From Phoronis australis (taxonomy: Eukaryota > Phoronida > Phoronidae), in NCBI GenBank assembly GCA_002633005.1, contig NMRA01000113.1, forward strand, positions 812,556 to 876,555: a stretch of 64,000 bases of DNA, written 5' to 3'. The translations under genes were made by a program, and so were the position numbers. The notes under the pieces are model-generated. The model saw nothing but the letters and a program-made list of their open reading frames with translations. It was not told the origin of the DNA and made no database searches. This document shows, piece after piece, positions 10,495 to 22,668 of the stretch (positions are counted from its first letter, which is position 1; each line of letters begins with the position of its first letter).

Positions 10495-11842
10495 TACCGT
10501 ATTCGCCGTAATAACCGCCCATGCCCCTATAAGTGCCCCCACACGCGTTTTCAGACTAAAATAAGCGCCCAGTCCATGAACGTGTACATGTGAAAAATGC
10601 CTTACCTACAGTCCTAAAATTCTACAGTAACGTCTTCAATTTATCAATAATATCCGACAGTCCTAAAAAAATCATTGTGCGCAGAATTAGTAGACCACGA
10701 GCCTCGCCGTTATGTCGGTATTTAGCCGTGACTATACACTTCAAACTTCCGCCATGCCTAAAAACTTTTCTTTGAAGGCCTACACGTGAAAACCCCCAAT
10801 TGAAGACTAATAAACAGCTTGGCCAGTGTTAAAAGCACGTGGCCAGGAAGCGCGATCTACATACATGAACCTGTCAACAAAGGCATTAGTCGGGAACTAT
10901 CCATTCATGAAACGGGTAGCATAGCATCGGCAAGAAATGAATATTGGCACTAAGTTTCTCGTACTATAAAAATTTTTGCGTTATTTTTAAAATGAATTGT
11001 TTGATTAACCATAATTGGTGTTTTTAAGCCAAATATCCGATAAAATAACCACTGACCACCCTTACACTGTCAGATAGTCAGGTACGCATCCAGCCACATG
11101 GCGACTAATATGGCCTTATCAAGACAAATGTCAAACGTTTTTAGCATGAGACCTGCAAGTGCTGAATGAAACACGCTCTGGTTTAGGCCTAATGCTTGTG
11201 CAAATTTCTTTAGATACAATGCACAACTAGTTTGTTAGATTGCATGGCTCTGGCCAAATGACAGTCTCTGCTCTGGCAAATGAACTCTGGTGACACGCAT
11301 GCGCTCGCTTACTCACAAACCCAGACAACTTCAAAACAAACGTCACGTGACAACAACGTGTGTTCGTCCAGACATTTTTCTCATACATGTAGATGGCACG
11401 ATATCAGCATAGATTTGTACTTAAACCTGCCGTGATCCCGACTCCACGGGAACTTAAAAATGTTAGGGACGCCAAACTTGGAAAACTTAAGGAGGATTTC
11501 AGGTAATTTGCTTGAGTGGAAACTGTATTTTTATTCAAGCATTCAAGTCGTCATAACGACGATTGCGAGGCAGGCAGTCGGCGAGTTTTCACCCTGGGAT
11601 TTCAGCACAATTTTCTGTAAAATGATCGTAATTTAGCAGCAAAGTTTGACAGCAATGCACCACGGTTTTGTAGAAAGTCTTTCATAGATTACAGATACAT
11701 CACAGAGCGAAAATATAATGAATCTTAGCTTCCGATTTCACCCGTTTCGGAGACCGGGTTTCAACGGCCTTGGATATAATAAGCACCCCCCTGAAACGAA
11801 CTTTCCTAAGCGCCCTGGGCGGTTATTACAGCGAATACGGTA
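10495..11842 (+). mobile_element. TIR DNA element, family 2 copy C
   Basis: A 1348-bp element. The left end is TACCGTATTCGCCGTAATAA followed by CCGCCCA; the right end is the inverse, with one change in this part. A TA step is present at each junction. The interior aligns closely with 43477-44926 and, inverted, with 35570-36166: for example TCATTGTGCGCAGAATT, GTCGGTATTTAGCCGTGAC and GGCACTAAGTTTCTCG-like words appear in the same order. It has lost about 150 bp of the segment that in the other copies reads through FADFARNVANSGLAIQN-like codons. It encodes no intact protein. Confidence 0.85.
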
Positions 11843-13562
11843 ACATATAGGCACTTCCTTTGGGTCAACACTGCAAGAAATGGTGGCCTCTCCTACAGCA
11901 CTAACACATACATTGTGACATTGTGACAGTGGTGACTCGTTCTCACCTCCTTGATTAAATTCCATACAATGGGCTTTAATTTTGGAGCTGCAACAACACA
12001 AAAAGACAAATTTTTGTAACAGAACTCTGCAAAGGGGCTTCTTTCATATGTAGTGTACACTTTTAAGTAGAGGCTATTTTTACTCAATTTCAATTCAATA
12101 ATAATGACTTTATAAAGTTTAAAACTTATACTACTACAAAAGACGTTAGAAAATCAACAAAAGTGTAGTTTAAGCTCCCAACAAACGTGTCCCTTTAAAT
12201 ACTTCTTACTCTGTGAAAGGGTGTATTTCATCTTACTCCCTATCACAAAGGGTGGGCATCTCAATTTCCCAGTGACATCCCATCAAAAACAGTCAAGTAC
12301 CTCTCCCTGATCAAGCCAGCAGTGATCCCCATAAAAGATCAGCTGATAAGACAGTTCCTTAGGGAAGAGTACAGACTAGTAATTAACAGACTCTCCATAG
12401 GTCAGGTGTCCATCAAAGTAAACCTTATTGCCAAAAGGTCAAACCCAACATTGTTAATTTCTGCAAATGACACTCCATGCTGGACACTGTCTACTCAGTA
12501 TTGATTGAACAAAAGGTGTTTTCCAAGAAATAAAGGCCACCACAAGAGCACAGACAACAAATTACTGCAGAAAATCAATGGTGCTTAATTACATCTTCTT
12601 ACCAGACAAGCATAAGCTGCACAGCCAGCTCATTGACCACTATACCAATATTTAGACAGATCAGACCAGGAGCTCAGTCAAATTTTAGAATGATTAAGAG
12701 AGTGCAATGACCTGGCTTTCAGGAAGAAGGGTATTGCATAACTTACAGGAGGTGAACTGAAGTCCACTAGCCAGTGTGATAGGCACTGCATGGTGTCACT
12801 GGTACTTTGTCAAAGGTACTAGTCAAAGTAAAGTCAATAAAAGTGGTCAAAAGAGGGTGTGCTCACTCAACCCACTGGTATTTTACATGATTTGTAAGCC
12901 TGTGAAATTCAACACTATCTCAGCAACAATGACCTTTGGAGTGAGTTGTGGTTATATTGAGCTGGTACACTAATAGCCATTTTGTGGTTGTGCACACTAA
13001 CTATTTATCACATTTGAAGCAATCAATAAACATTCCATGATTAGAAACCTTGGCGATTATTATGTAAAATCTCAGCCAATTTCAGATAGCTAAAATACAT
13101 CTTTTTATATTTTTCAGAGCTTATATAAAGTACAGTTCTCACCAAAAGTTCCACAGGAGTAACATTATTTACTAACTGCAAGCACCACAACTTCCCACTG
13201 AATGGTTTCACTACAACACTAAATTTAATGAGGGAATAACATTTACTCCTCTTCAAAACATGGGATTAGAGCCTGCAATATTAGTCCAGCGTTGGTGTGA
13301 ACGCTTAATCCACCACAGTATAAAACTGGTAGGTCACTGATCGGTCGGGCTGGTAGTAGTGGAACATCCGTTTAATAACATATTTTAACTTTTTATATGG
13401 AAACCTAACTGACCTTAATGACTGTGTTCAGTTTGTACAAATATATAAGGGTTTGACATTAATGTGTGTCTGATTGTATAGAACAATAAAAAATTAGTTG
13501 TGGACAAGTTGAATTTCCAAGCTCGTGTCCAAATGGACAACATAAAAATAATCATAGTTGGG
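11843..13562. other. Non-coding stretch with weak open frames
   Basis: The plus-strand frame at about 12300-12504 contains LIRQFLREEYRLVINRL and is well composed, but it is short and I cannot place it in a family. On the minus strand, a frame at 13120-13250 ends at TTG|GTGAGA, which resembles a donor. Neither is good enough to call as a gene. Confidence 0.4.
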
Positions 13563-13672
13563 TAATAGTCGGCTATAACATGCCCACATTTTGAGAACCA
13601 GTTTGATGCCCGTTATTCAATGGAGAAAACTGATTCTCAAAATGCAGGCACATTACATTTAACAGCTACCCA
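13563..13672. mobile_element. Hairpin MITE, copy 1
   Basis: A short near-palindrome. TGCCCACATTTTGAGAACCA is followed about 25 bp later by the inverse, TGATTCTCAAAATGCAGGCA. It shares the TTTGAGAACCAGTT core and the loop text (ATTCAATGGAGAAAACTG) with 39996-40099. A third element with TTTAGAGAACCAG arms lies at 45731-45848. Non-coding. Confidence 0.75.
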
Positions 13673-15083
13673 TAGTCCTGCATTAAACTTCAAGTAATCT
13701 CATTTTAAATGCATACATGCCCATAGTACTTTATACACCCACCATGCGATGTACAATGCATCAAAAAGGCTTCCGATGAGTGACTTCAAGTGGAACTTGC
13801 ATGCTAATTCCTTATCTCTGAGATTGCTTAGTCAAAATAGTTAGAAACACAACATATAGCGATGATGTGAATATGAAATAGGTTGAAAATTGCCAAATGT
13901 TTTTAAGAAGGAGTTTTGTGTCACAAGTGATCCTCCATAAATCACTCAACTGTGTCCAGTAACTATCAACGTGGTGTTGGGGAGTAACACTACATGATGC
14001 ACGTTATGTGAGACCCCCCCAGGTACGTCATTAGTGCAAAGGTCACCTATTTGTAGATTTTTTTGTTTTCACATTTACAAGTTGCCAATGAATACAACTG
14101 GACTTTGTTTAGCCTAGATGATGTTCAAATAGCATTGTCGTTTAGTTCCTACTATACATTAACATAGCATACAAATACATCTTTAATGGCGACTTCTCAG
14201 GACTACCTCCCTGACTTGATGATGGCACAAATTAAATTAGATAAATGCCGAACTAACTTGATACAGCACTTGCTATTGATCCCTTCAAGACAGCCATAAA
14301 TAAAACACGAAGTTTCAAAGCAACCTAGTTTACAGGAGTGCATAATTTGGTGACAATATTTGAAGAAAATGGTTGCTTTCAAATCTGCATTTCTTGTAAG
14401 ATCATAGATTATACACATAGCATTTTCTCACATGACCTGGAATGTGTTATGACATGACTGGTTAATAACACCAAGTACGTACTAATTTTTTTGATATTAC
14501 ATGGGCGAATCACAAAGTATAGCTAAGTAGAAATCCATACGCCCTACATTTTATCGTCTGCAAAACACTAAAACAACCAAACACGTGCCAACCAAACAAT
14601 GCCGTAATTCCGAGGTGACAAGGTTACAATTGACAAATCAGGTGTCACAACTGTACGTACTCCCAGACGGAAGGACATGCAAACAACTTTTTAAACGGAC
14701 CCATCTTCGGCGGCGAATTCCATATTCACGTTCATTCAAACGGAGATAAGACCCAACTCAAGAAACGTGGCGAGACTGTCTAGCTGTGCTGTCTCAAGGT
14801 CAATTCAGTGTTCACGCGAGGGGAAGCCTTGCTGACTGTTATATTTATAAACATTTTTTAAGTTTTAATATTACAACTTCAAAGACTATTTATTAGATTC
14901 TAACTTGAATATTTGCTACGAAAGATGAATGCAATTTACAATTGTTCAGCTTAAAATAAAACTATTAACAAAAAGTAACCGAATTACTTTACAATGCGCA
15001 AGCGTGTTTTTACAAAAGTTTGGTCATGTGGTTGAAAGTTTTTCGGCAAAAAAGATCATTTTTACGATTAATGTGAGAAAACA
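13673..15083. other. Non-coding stretch
   Basis: No gene or RNA that I can support. Confidence 0.5.
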
Positions 15084-15206
15084 AATCCTACACTCATCTC
15101 AGATTGATGACAAGGGCAAAACCTCTTGGAAATTTTTGTCAAAATCCCTCGTAAAGCCTCCAAGAGGTTTTGCCAATGTCATAAATCTGAGACTCGTGTA
15201 AGATTC
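15084..15206. mobile_element. Hairpin MITE of about 120 bp
   Basis: The left arm contains CTCAGATTGATGACAAGGGC and AAAACCTCTTGGA. The right arm has the inverse, TCCAAGAGGTTTTGCCAATG, then TCATAAATCTGAGA. The arms are about 48 bp with a spacer of about 27 bp. Non-coding; probably a miniature inverted-repeat element or an unrelated stem-loop. An open frame that crosses it is an artefact. Confidence 0.7.
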
Positions 15207-17574
15207 TCTATATTCTATGCATCTGTTCAGAACCAAGAAGTGAGAACCCTCGCACATAAGACATTGACAAGGATCAAAAATTACAAGATATTGAAATTAG
15301 CTGCAGCGGTGATCCGTATGGAGAAATCAACTATGCCGTCCGATAACCGAAAAGCCAATACATCAACGTGATGAATGGACTTTTTTGAAGTCAGCTTTTA
15401 GTTACACAAGATTTGAAAAGGTTTTAGGGCGAATCACACTCTCTTTTCAAACTCTCTGAAAATCAGACTACTTTCCAACTATAAAATACATAATAGTATG
15501 TTTGAAAAGTGTTAATTATCCTACCAATGACCAAGACTCTAAAGAAACCAATACATGTATAACAACTCTACTTATACAATAGTTACGCATTAATTGAAAA
15601 TTTTGGAAAACTTATTTTGGATTCAGTCACATTGAAGTAGAGTTCTCTGAAAGGACAACTAGTCTAAAAGGTGAATTTAGAGACCTGTTTATTACATGAT
15701 GAATAAATTTATTATCATTTTAAAATTTTGTCTGCAATTGGAGCTCATTCCAGAACACAAATACCTTTCAGGCGTTAGTAAACTTGACACCCAAAAATCA
15801 ACAGGGACCTTAATGCTGTATCCCAAAATCGGACCCTGTGCGCATAGGAAAACCCCTGAATGTCAAATTTTCCTACTGCCTCATCATCATACATTTGTCT
15901 AGTATGAACAAAATTTGTTTCGTTAAATAGGCTTGTAGTTTCTAAAATCCGAACAAATATCCCAGCAGTGAGCTGATCGTTAATTTATTTGGCAGCTTAC
16001 ATAAGTAGCAGATATGGAAATCAGGTTGCCAGGTTGTAATGCTTGGCTCTGTGCTACTGTTCATGTGCAAAGTGTGTGGTTTTGTAGGCAAGTTAAGGTT
16101 GTCTGCCTCAGCTAGATGTCAGCACTTGTGTGTTGGCAAAGCATTTTTTGGTACTTTATTTTGGAAAAATGTGGAGGGTAACAATTCACCATCAGGTGCA
16201 TCTGTTGTAAATCTGGGATCAGTGTCACGAGATAGTGGTTTCAAACCAGGTTGAGACTGTTGGTTGAAGGTATAGTTACCGGTTCTGAGACAGCATCCGG
16301 CAAATGAGACTGCTGGTTAACTTTATAGTAAACTGTACTGTGACAGAGTTAGATGAACGAGGCTGTTAGTTGTGGCTTCACAGTTACCAGTTCTGAGACA
16401 GTGTCTGGCAAATGCACCTTCATGTTGTTAAAACAGTAGGGCATTCTGGAATGAGCTTCAAGGAACACTGTAGCCACTTTATAAGTGCCACACAATTTAT
16501 CTAACTCTGAAAACAACCCAAAGGGTTAGAGTCGAAATTCCTTTGAATGGTCAACACTTGCAATTTCTCAATACTGGTTTACATAAGTTACAGCAAATCA
16601 ACAAACTTATGATATGCTCAGGAATTTGATCATCTGGAGTAGGTGATGGGGCTACTCGGAGGGAAGCGGTCCATCACTCACAAAAAATTGCCATGGTCCA
16701 CTGATGAACGAAGGAAAAATAGAACACAGATGTGCTATTGGTCATCAAATGGTTTAGTGAAAAAAACAAGGCGGTTCTTAATGATCAACAACAACTTCAT
16801 GGCTGCAATACCATGTTTGAGTGCAGTTGTCATAGTGAATTACCGTCCACTTCATATGCAAAACTTAAATTCGGATAATGTGACATCCCAGCCAATAAAT
16901 TCATCAAGCAATACGCTCTATGTTCTGGTTTTTTTTTACTTTCAATCATGCAGAGCTACTTGTAATTTTGCTTATGTTTTGAAATTTCTTTTAGTTGTTT
17001 TGTAACTTTGTTGTTATGTTTTGTAATCTGTTTATAAGTTTTATACATCATGGTTCTGATTAATGTTTTGAACTCCTTTTCCGATTCTGACAATCCCCTG
17101 TGTCTACGGATTTAAAGAATAATATGATTGAAAGCACATTTTGTCATGAACAATACCACTAGTATGAACAGATGAAAGGTGCCAATACTTCATTAACTTC
17201 ACAAATGTCAACCTTAAAGGCAATTTTCCATACATCTGTACAACTAAAATACTGGAACTTTGTTACTGAACAAGAATGATCAACTTAGGGGCATGAAGTA
17301 AAACTCCAACTTTGCCTTCCATATTACTTATTTTCACAGCACTTACTCAAATCGTTTCAAAAATGTAATTTTTCAGTGTAAATGACTTCACTTCAATGTG
17401 GAGAAGTGCCGTGGCAGGCCAGGAGAGGAAATTGTTGTCAGATGAGTGTTGGCCATAGTGTAACAAAATTGCAGAGGTGTGTCCTGACTGTGAAATGGGG
17501 TATTTCTTTAAAGCATTGGTGAAAACTAATCCAGAGTTAAGGTCCACGTTTGTTCTAATTACTGACACTTTTTT
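15207..17574. other. Non-coding stretch with a small duplicated segment
   Basis: Near 16250-16420 a unit of about 110 bp occurs twice in diverged form (GTTACCGGTTCTGAGACAGC and GTTACCAGTTCTGAGACAGT, each followed by a CCGGCAAAT- or CTGGCAAAT-like word). No gene is supported. The open frames at 16039-16254 and 16643-17005 have no recognisable domain. Confidence 0.45.
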
Positions 17575-17830
17575 TGCTTTTTGTTTGCACTCTACAGGTC
17601 GTCACAATTTTTGTTCGACTCACACGAAATTTACACACAACCTGTATCACCAGGAGTGGTCGAAAACCGTTGTTTTTGGTCATACTCCGATTCAGGATGG
17701 CAGACATGGTGGCCATTTTGTTTTCAAATTCAGATTCAAATGCTCATGGGGGCCGCAATTTTTGACGTACACGGCTGAAAATCAGTACGATTATTGTACC
17801 AGACGTGTTCTACTTCTAGTTCATGCATGA
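17575..17830 (+). repeat. Dispersed repeat, inverse copy at 37600-37790
   Basis: TTTTTGTTTGCACTCTACAGGTCG and the following 180 bp match the reverse complement of 37600-37790. Shared words include ACGAAATTTACACACAACNTGTA, GTTTTTGGTCAT and ATGGCNGACNTGGNGGCCATTTTG. Overlapping open frames in three phases show that none is selected. Confidence 0.7.
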
Positions 17831-17925
17831 CCTCAAACCTGGGGCAAGGTGGAAGGTTTTCTGTTGCATGCCACACTCACACATAGGTTTCATTGTCACA
17901 AACAGCAACATCCTCCACCTTAACC

Positions 17926-20156
17926 TACCGTAATCGTTCGGGTTAACGCCCATGCTCAGTTAACCGCCCATCCCCGACTTTAAGTGGATTTTCGATTTAA
18001 CCGCCCACTGCTCAGTTAAGCGCCCCCCTGCAATTTTTGAAGATTTCCAGTTAAGCGCCGCCCATCCCCGACTTTTAAAGAATGAAGATTTAGCGCCTAT
18101 TGCTAAGGAAACGCGCGATTCCCCGACTTTTAGAAAAAGATCGATGATCACAATGAGTGCAATGACGCCGGGACTCCGAGACGGTGGTTTAGCAATCTGA
18201 ATTACAATACAGGTAACGAGTTGTTGTCTTGGGTCATGAACTAACTTCAAAATATAATACTTGAACCTTTTTGTCACTTTATTTTCTTCCCTTGTTTGCA
18301 AAGTTTAAGAACGCCGGCGGCGTCAAAACCTCCGCTTTCAGCGACTTTGTCTGCCGCGCTGAGTTTCCGTCTGCAGTGCACTATATAAAACATATATTCG
18401 AAAAAATCAGGCCAGAGAAATGTGACAATGGTTTTGCCAACCCTCCAAATTCTATTAAGGTGGGAAGCTCTCGTATTTTGAACAAATCTCATAACTCACG
18501 GAAAGATGTCAAATTCTCAATATATTGATGAATATAACTGCCGGGTTATAGAGGATGTGGGGCGACCGAAGGGACAGTACAAGTGCCTTACTGGGTTACC
18601 GATTTCGTTGCTGCCTGTCGATTTCTGAATTCAAACGTTGGCAATAATGTATGTTTGTGTATGATCTTGAAGTAATAAAAAAGCGAGTCAAATTTTTTGT
18701 TTTTCGCTTATTGCATCTCAGTCAAACTGGTTAGCAGATTTAACTAATGTCGCTGGCTGTTCTTTACTATTTCTTGCGTCAGCCCCCACGTAAGCGTGAC
18801 TGTGTGAATTATCGTTTCCACATCCCCTTTTTAGCCATCCAGAATAATTTTGTTTATACATTGGCCATTTTCAGCCTGAACAAAAATTCTTACCATTCGA
18901 GTCTGAAATATCTACGACGTAGACTGCTTGACGATAGTGGGTAGGAGATTCACACAGCTAGTCACGACAGGGATGGGCTTAGGGAGCATCGAGCCGGGAA
19001 ATATGGCAATAGACTTGACATCGCAGTTTTGGGGAACATTGGCAACGGAGGAATATCGTAAAGAACTGGGTCTTTCGTAACAACAGCTAAAAGCACATAG
19101 TCACGCCCGTTTTTGTTACTTCGGACTGTCGCTATGTGTGACTGATTTGTAGTGGTGCACGTGCGCAAGTTCCCACACTTTGGAGTGCATGTTACCTTGA
19201 CACCAACATGTGATTGACAGGTGACTCACACGTAGGCCCTACGTGCGTGCTGAATACCGCCACTATCTTTGGCCATAAAAAACGAGATGCATATTGAAAG
19301 AGGCCGTTATATTACTTGACGGCATTTCCAAGTCACGATTGTCAGCCGACTGAGACATTGCGCGATAACAGCGGGACCGAACAGTGCCGCAGTGCGATAT
19401 TACAAGTGATATAAATAGGATAATCTGGACATCTTGCATGAAAAATAAATGTTTTTCCACCACGAAGTTTGGTAAGGTGATCGTTTAGAATAATGAATTG
19501 AAACATTGCTGTTTTCTGACATTTTGTAACATATTTATGCAGTTGCTTGAAATTTTCTTCTTGATCGACTACTGGCTCGACCACCCTTTTATTACAACCA
19601 GTTTTAAAACTGCTCTCTGACACAGAACTTGACAGCTACATATAGTACGAGACTGTAACCAAATTTGATGAACTCTGCAACACGTGAAGCTAGCACGCGC
19701 GCACTTAAGCAGGGTCACATCTTAATTGAAACAGTTTAATTCTAGTGGAGGCTGCGTGGTGACTGGTCGTCTGCGCACCGCAGGACGGCACGGGGCTATT
19801 ACTCAGCAATTTTGTAAATTTAATAGTGAATGACTAATCTGGGCAAGAGAACCTTTGTTGGGATCATCTGCTGTTATGACGTTTTCACTGTCATTTGGCG
19901 ACGTGACGATAAAGCTCTTTGAAAAAGGCTACGCGTTCCGAGTATGATTGTAGTGTCGGGATTTAGATCGCCAGGTAAGATTAACCGCCCAGGGCGGTTG
20001 TCTGTCGTAATAAGCGCCCATGTTCAGTTAACCGCCCATCCCCTACTTTAGGTGGATTTTCGATTTAACCGCCCACTGCTCGGTTAACCGCCCTCCCCCG
20101 ATTTTTTGGATTCGCCAATTTAACCGCCCAGGGCGTTAACCCGAACGATTACGGTA
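17926..20156. mobile_element. TIR DNA element, family 1 copy B
   Basis: A 2231-bp element with ends TACCGTAATCGTTCGGGTTA and CGAACGATTACGGTA, the same as copy A at 6004-7735. Both ends hold runs of GGTTAACCGCCC, CCCGATTTTTTGGATTCGCC and AACCGCCCAGGGCG. It is about 500 bp longer than copy A, the extra sequence being in the right half. A minus-strand frame at 19342-19623 (KTGCNKRVVEPVVDQEENF and following) is the most protein-like part, but it is short and unidentified. The right junction lies 5 bp from a splice-donor-like GGTAAC of the candidate exon at 20162-20367, which would place the insertion in an intron. Confidence 0.85.
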
Positions 20157-20161
20157 GTTAC

Positions 20162-20367
20162 CGCTCCACTTAAAGTGGGGTAAGTTGCAAGTTGTTCAAG
20201 GGTAGGCTGTGTGGATGGTACTTTAAACAAAACTTCTTTTTCAACAGGACTGGTCTTGCAAATGCTTTCAGTCAGACCGACAAAACCATAATCTATGACC
20301 CAAATCAAGATTGTCAAAAGGCCATAAAATACAAGAATGGCAGACCTATTTTTCCATATTGGGCAAG
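20162..20367 (-). CDS. Candidate exon: membrane-protein segment
   Basis: An open stretch between CACTGAAAG (acceptor with a pyrimidine-rich TTTGTTCCTTTGG upstream) and GCG|GTAAC (donor). The peptide has a hydrophobic helix, ILVFYGLLTILIWVIDYGF, followed by a hydrophilic segment with KTSPVEKEVLFKVPSTQP. A TGA closes the same frame just upstream, so an acceptor is needed. Residual resemblance to DC-STAMP-like membrane domains crossed my mind but is too weak to name. The exon boundaries are inferred. Confidence 0.35.
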
Positions 20368-21234
20368 CTTTCAGTGCCAAAGGAACAAACTCGAATCACC
20401 CGACAATGGAAATTAGAAGTCGAAGTACTTCGAGGCTTTTGTATTTCATACAAAATGAGTTAGTGAACTGACATTAGACACAAGATTTTTTTCTTGTGAA
20501 ATTTGCTCCAAATCATTCTTGGGCATCAATACGGTATTTGACCAGAGTAGACAATGCCACACTGAAGTTTTATAGCAGGAAGTTCTTCAATGTTCAAGTT
20601 AAAAATGTTTGAACAGCGGAAAAAAAGGGGGAATTGATTTATGTTGTTTGTATCTTCAAGAGCTTTGATGACATTCCTATGACAGACCCAGAATTTTGGT
20701 GGGTATTTTTTCAACACGTGTTTTCTCCAATTTCAAATTGCAAACTTAGCTACTCGAATACATCTATCGATAAGAGAGCGCCAACTTAACTTGTGTGTCG
20801 GCAACTAGCCTTAGTCACAAGAAATCCTGGATACGATCGCCCGGTGTACAGCCAGAGATGGGGTTGCTGGCAACTGCGATGACTAAAAAAACCGAAACGC
20901 CTGCTCAGCACCCATACGAGTAATACGAGTGAGGTCAAATTTTTTGTATATTACTTTTCCCACTTGTTTTCAAGCATTTACTTGCTGTTGTCAAGCCTTA
21001 CATGTATATCAGTTTAGCAATGATTCTTGAATGACGGCCATGTTGGCCTTGAAAACGTATTGATACCACCTGATCGTAAAAACGTTATTTTGTCTGGTTG
21101 TTTTTCATTCACACTTTGCTTCTTACGACTCACAATGGAAATGCCATTGAAGGCACTGGGAACCCTTTACTAACAGGCTTTAATAAGAATTGACAGTAGT
21201 GAATGTACCTTTCTTCTTTGTTAAATTTTCCTAA
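20368..21234. other. Non-coding stretch
   Basis: No gene supported. A minus-strand frame at 20526-20717 (KKYPPKFWVCHRNVIKALED) reads well but has no flanking splice sites that I trust. Confidence 0.4.
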
Positions 21235-21395
21235 AAGAGCAGTCATGTGACCGAATTAGTGACAGATTGGTAAAGTCAAAAATCAAATTCTACAGAATTT
21301 CTACTTTAAGAAAATAATACTTATGCCGAGTTCAATTCCATAGTTTTGTAACTATTTGTCTAAATGTACAGGCTTGCTTTGGTAATATAAACTTA
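21235..21395 (+). repeat. Dispersed repeat, second copy at 35285-35440
   Basis: Both stretches share GACAGATTGGTAAAGTCAAA or GGCAGATTGGTATAAAGTCA, then AATTTCTACTTTNAGAAAAT, then a TTCAATTC- or TTTAATTC-like segment and a TGTCTAAATGTACAGGC- or TGCCTAAAGGTTCGACC-like segment. Non-coding. Confidence 0.6.
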
Positions 21396-21707
21396 TTTTA
21401 TGACCACTCGTTGGTTCGGTCATGTTGGTGGTCTTGGTGTCATTTTGCCCAATAACTGTCCCACTGAACAGTTGTGTGGACTAACTGCAATAACATAATC
21501 ATACAATGTGTAATCTCATCAATTCTGAACAAAAATAATTGTCAAATTACCCTTTTCGAGGACTTCCTACATTATTTTGAATTCTGACAATTTTTTTTTA
21601 AGTATTGTTTGGTGGTAGCTCTGGTACAGAATTTGAATATGGAAAAGGATTAATTTGGTATCTCAAATCCTTCACCCAAATTACGGGTTGGTGCTAGCCT
21701 GAGCAAT

Positions 21708-22668
21708 GAGGGCCCTCACTCACTTGAGGGGAAAGGTGCCTGTACCTCCTAAAAGAGGAATTTTCACGGCGTTTTTTACTAAAAGGGTAATATTGGAGTT
21801 CCTTTTACTTGTAGGGGATATTTATGTGTTGTTTATTTTCTGCACTGCTTTTTGCGACAATACTCTTTTATGCTTTCACAAATAAGCAAGTATCAACTTT
21901 AAGGTCAACAATAAAAAGCAAGCCACTCTTACATCAAACATTTATTTGTACAAGAGCCAGTGTAGACGACCTTGTGTCACATAGCTGATTCATCATCCAA
22001 GCCACGCCTTCAGCGTCCACATGTGATGTATTACCGTTGTGACACTGTTTGGCTTATGAAGGCAATACCTATCTTTATAATCTCTCACAACAGTACAGTC
22101 AACAGTGCTACACTTCCTTAAGTTTGACCATTCAGTCCTTCTTCCACCTCAGCAAAGAAGAGCAATGCTGACTGTTGTTGGCAACTGTGTCAGTAAATAA
22201 TACTGATGAGATAGCTGCTCAGACATGGTCTGCTTGAGACTGCTTCTGAGAAGAGTGCACAGCAAGTTCATCAGTGAAAACGCACCTTCCTGTGTATGTT
22301 TCTGTGACCGACGCATGGCTTTTCGTATTTCTTTTCTCGTAGAACTTGTTTATGTTCCATTTTGAGCCGCAGACAAACGCAAGCTGTCTTTTAGTTTTGC
22401 GAGTATGACATAATGAAAAACTGGTTCTAGGACACCTGTATGAGGCACCTTCTTTATAGGGAAACCAGTTTGTGATGTTTCCGGTGTCTGGGCGTCTCCT
22501 AATTAAAATCAGTGCGTTTGAATATGATATTTTTAAGGTTGTCCGAAGTTAAAATCATGAGGGAAATTTTTAAACGTTCAGAGGGGAATTTTGCGTGATT
22601 TTTAAATATTTTTGAGAGGGAAATGGGGTCAATATGTCAGCCACAATTTTGAGGGAGCGAGGGCCCTG
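21708..22668. mobile_element. TIR element with GAGGGCCCTC ends, copy 1
   Basis: The left end is GAGGGCCCTCACTCACTTGA and the right end is the inverse, GAGGGAGCGAGGGCCCTG. Just inside the left end, GGGGAAAGGTGCCTGTACC matches GGGGAAAGGCGCCTGTGCC in the second copy at 39677-40236. The element is about 960 bp with no intact protein. I did not find a clean target duplication. The CAGGG-type terminus suggests hAT, but this is unproven. Confidence 0.75.

Noticed and set aside
17477-17830. Frames of 117, 63 and 65 codons in three phases
   Set aside because: All lie in a dispersed repeat also present at 37.6 kb, where other phases are open.
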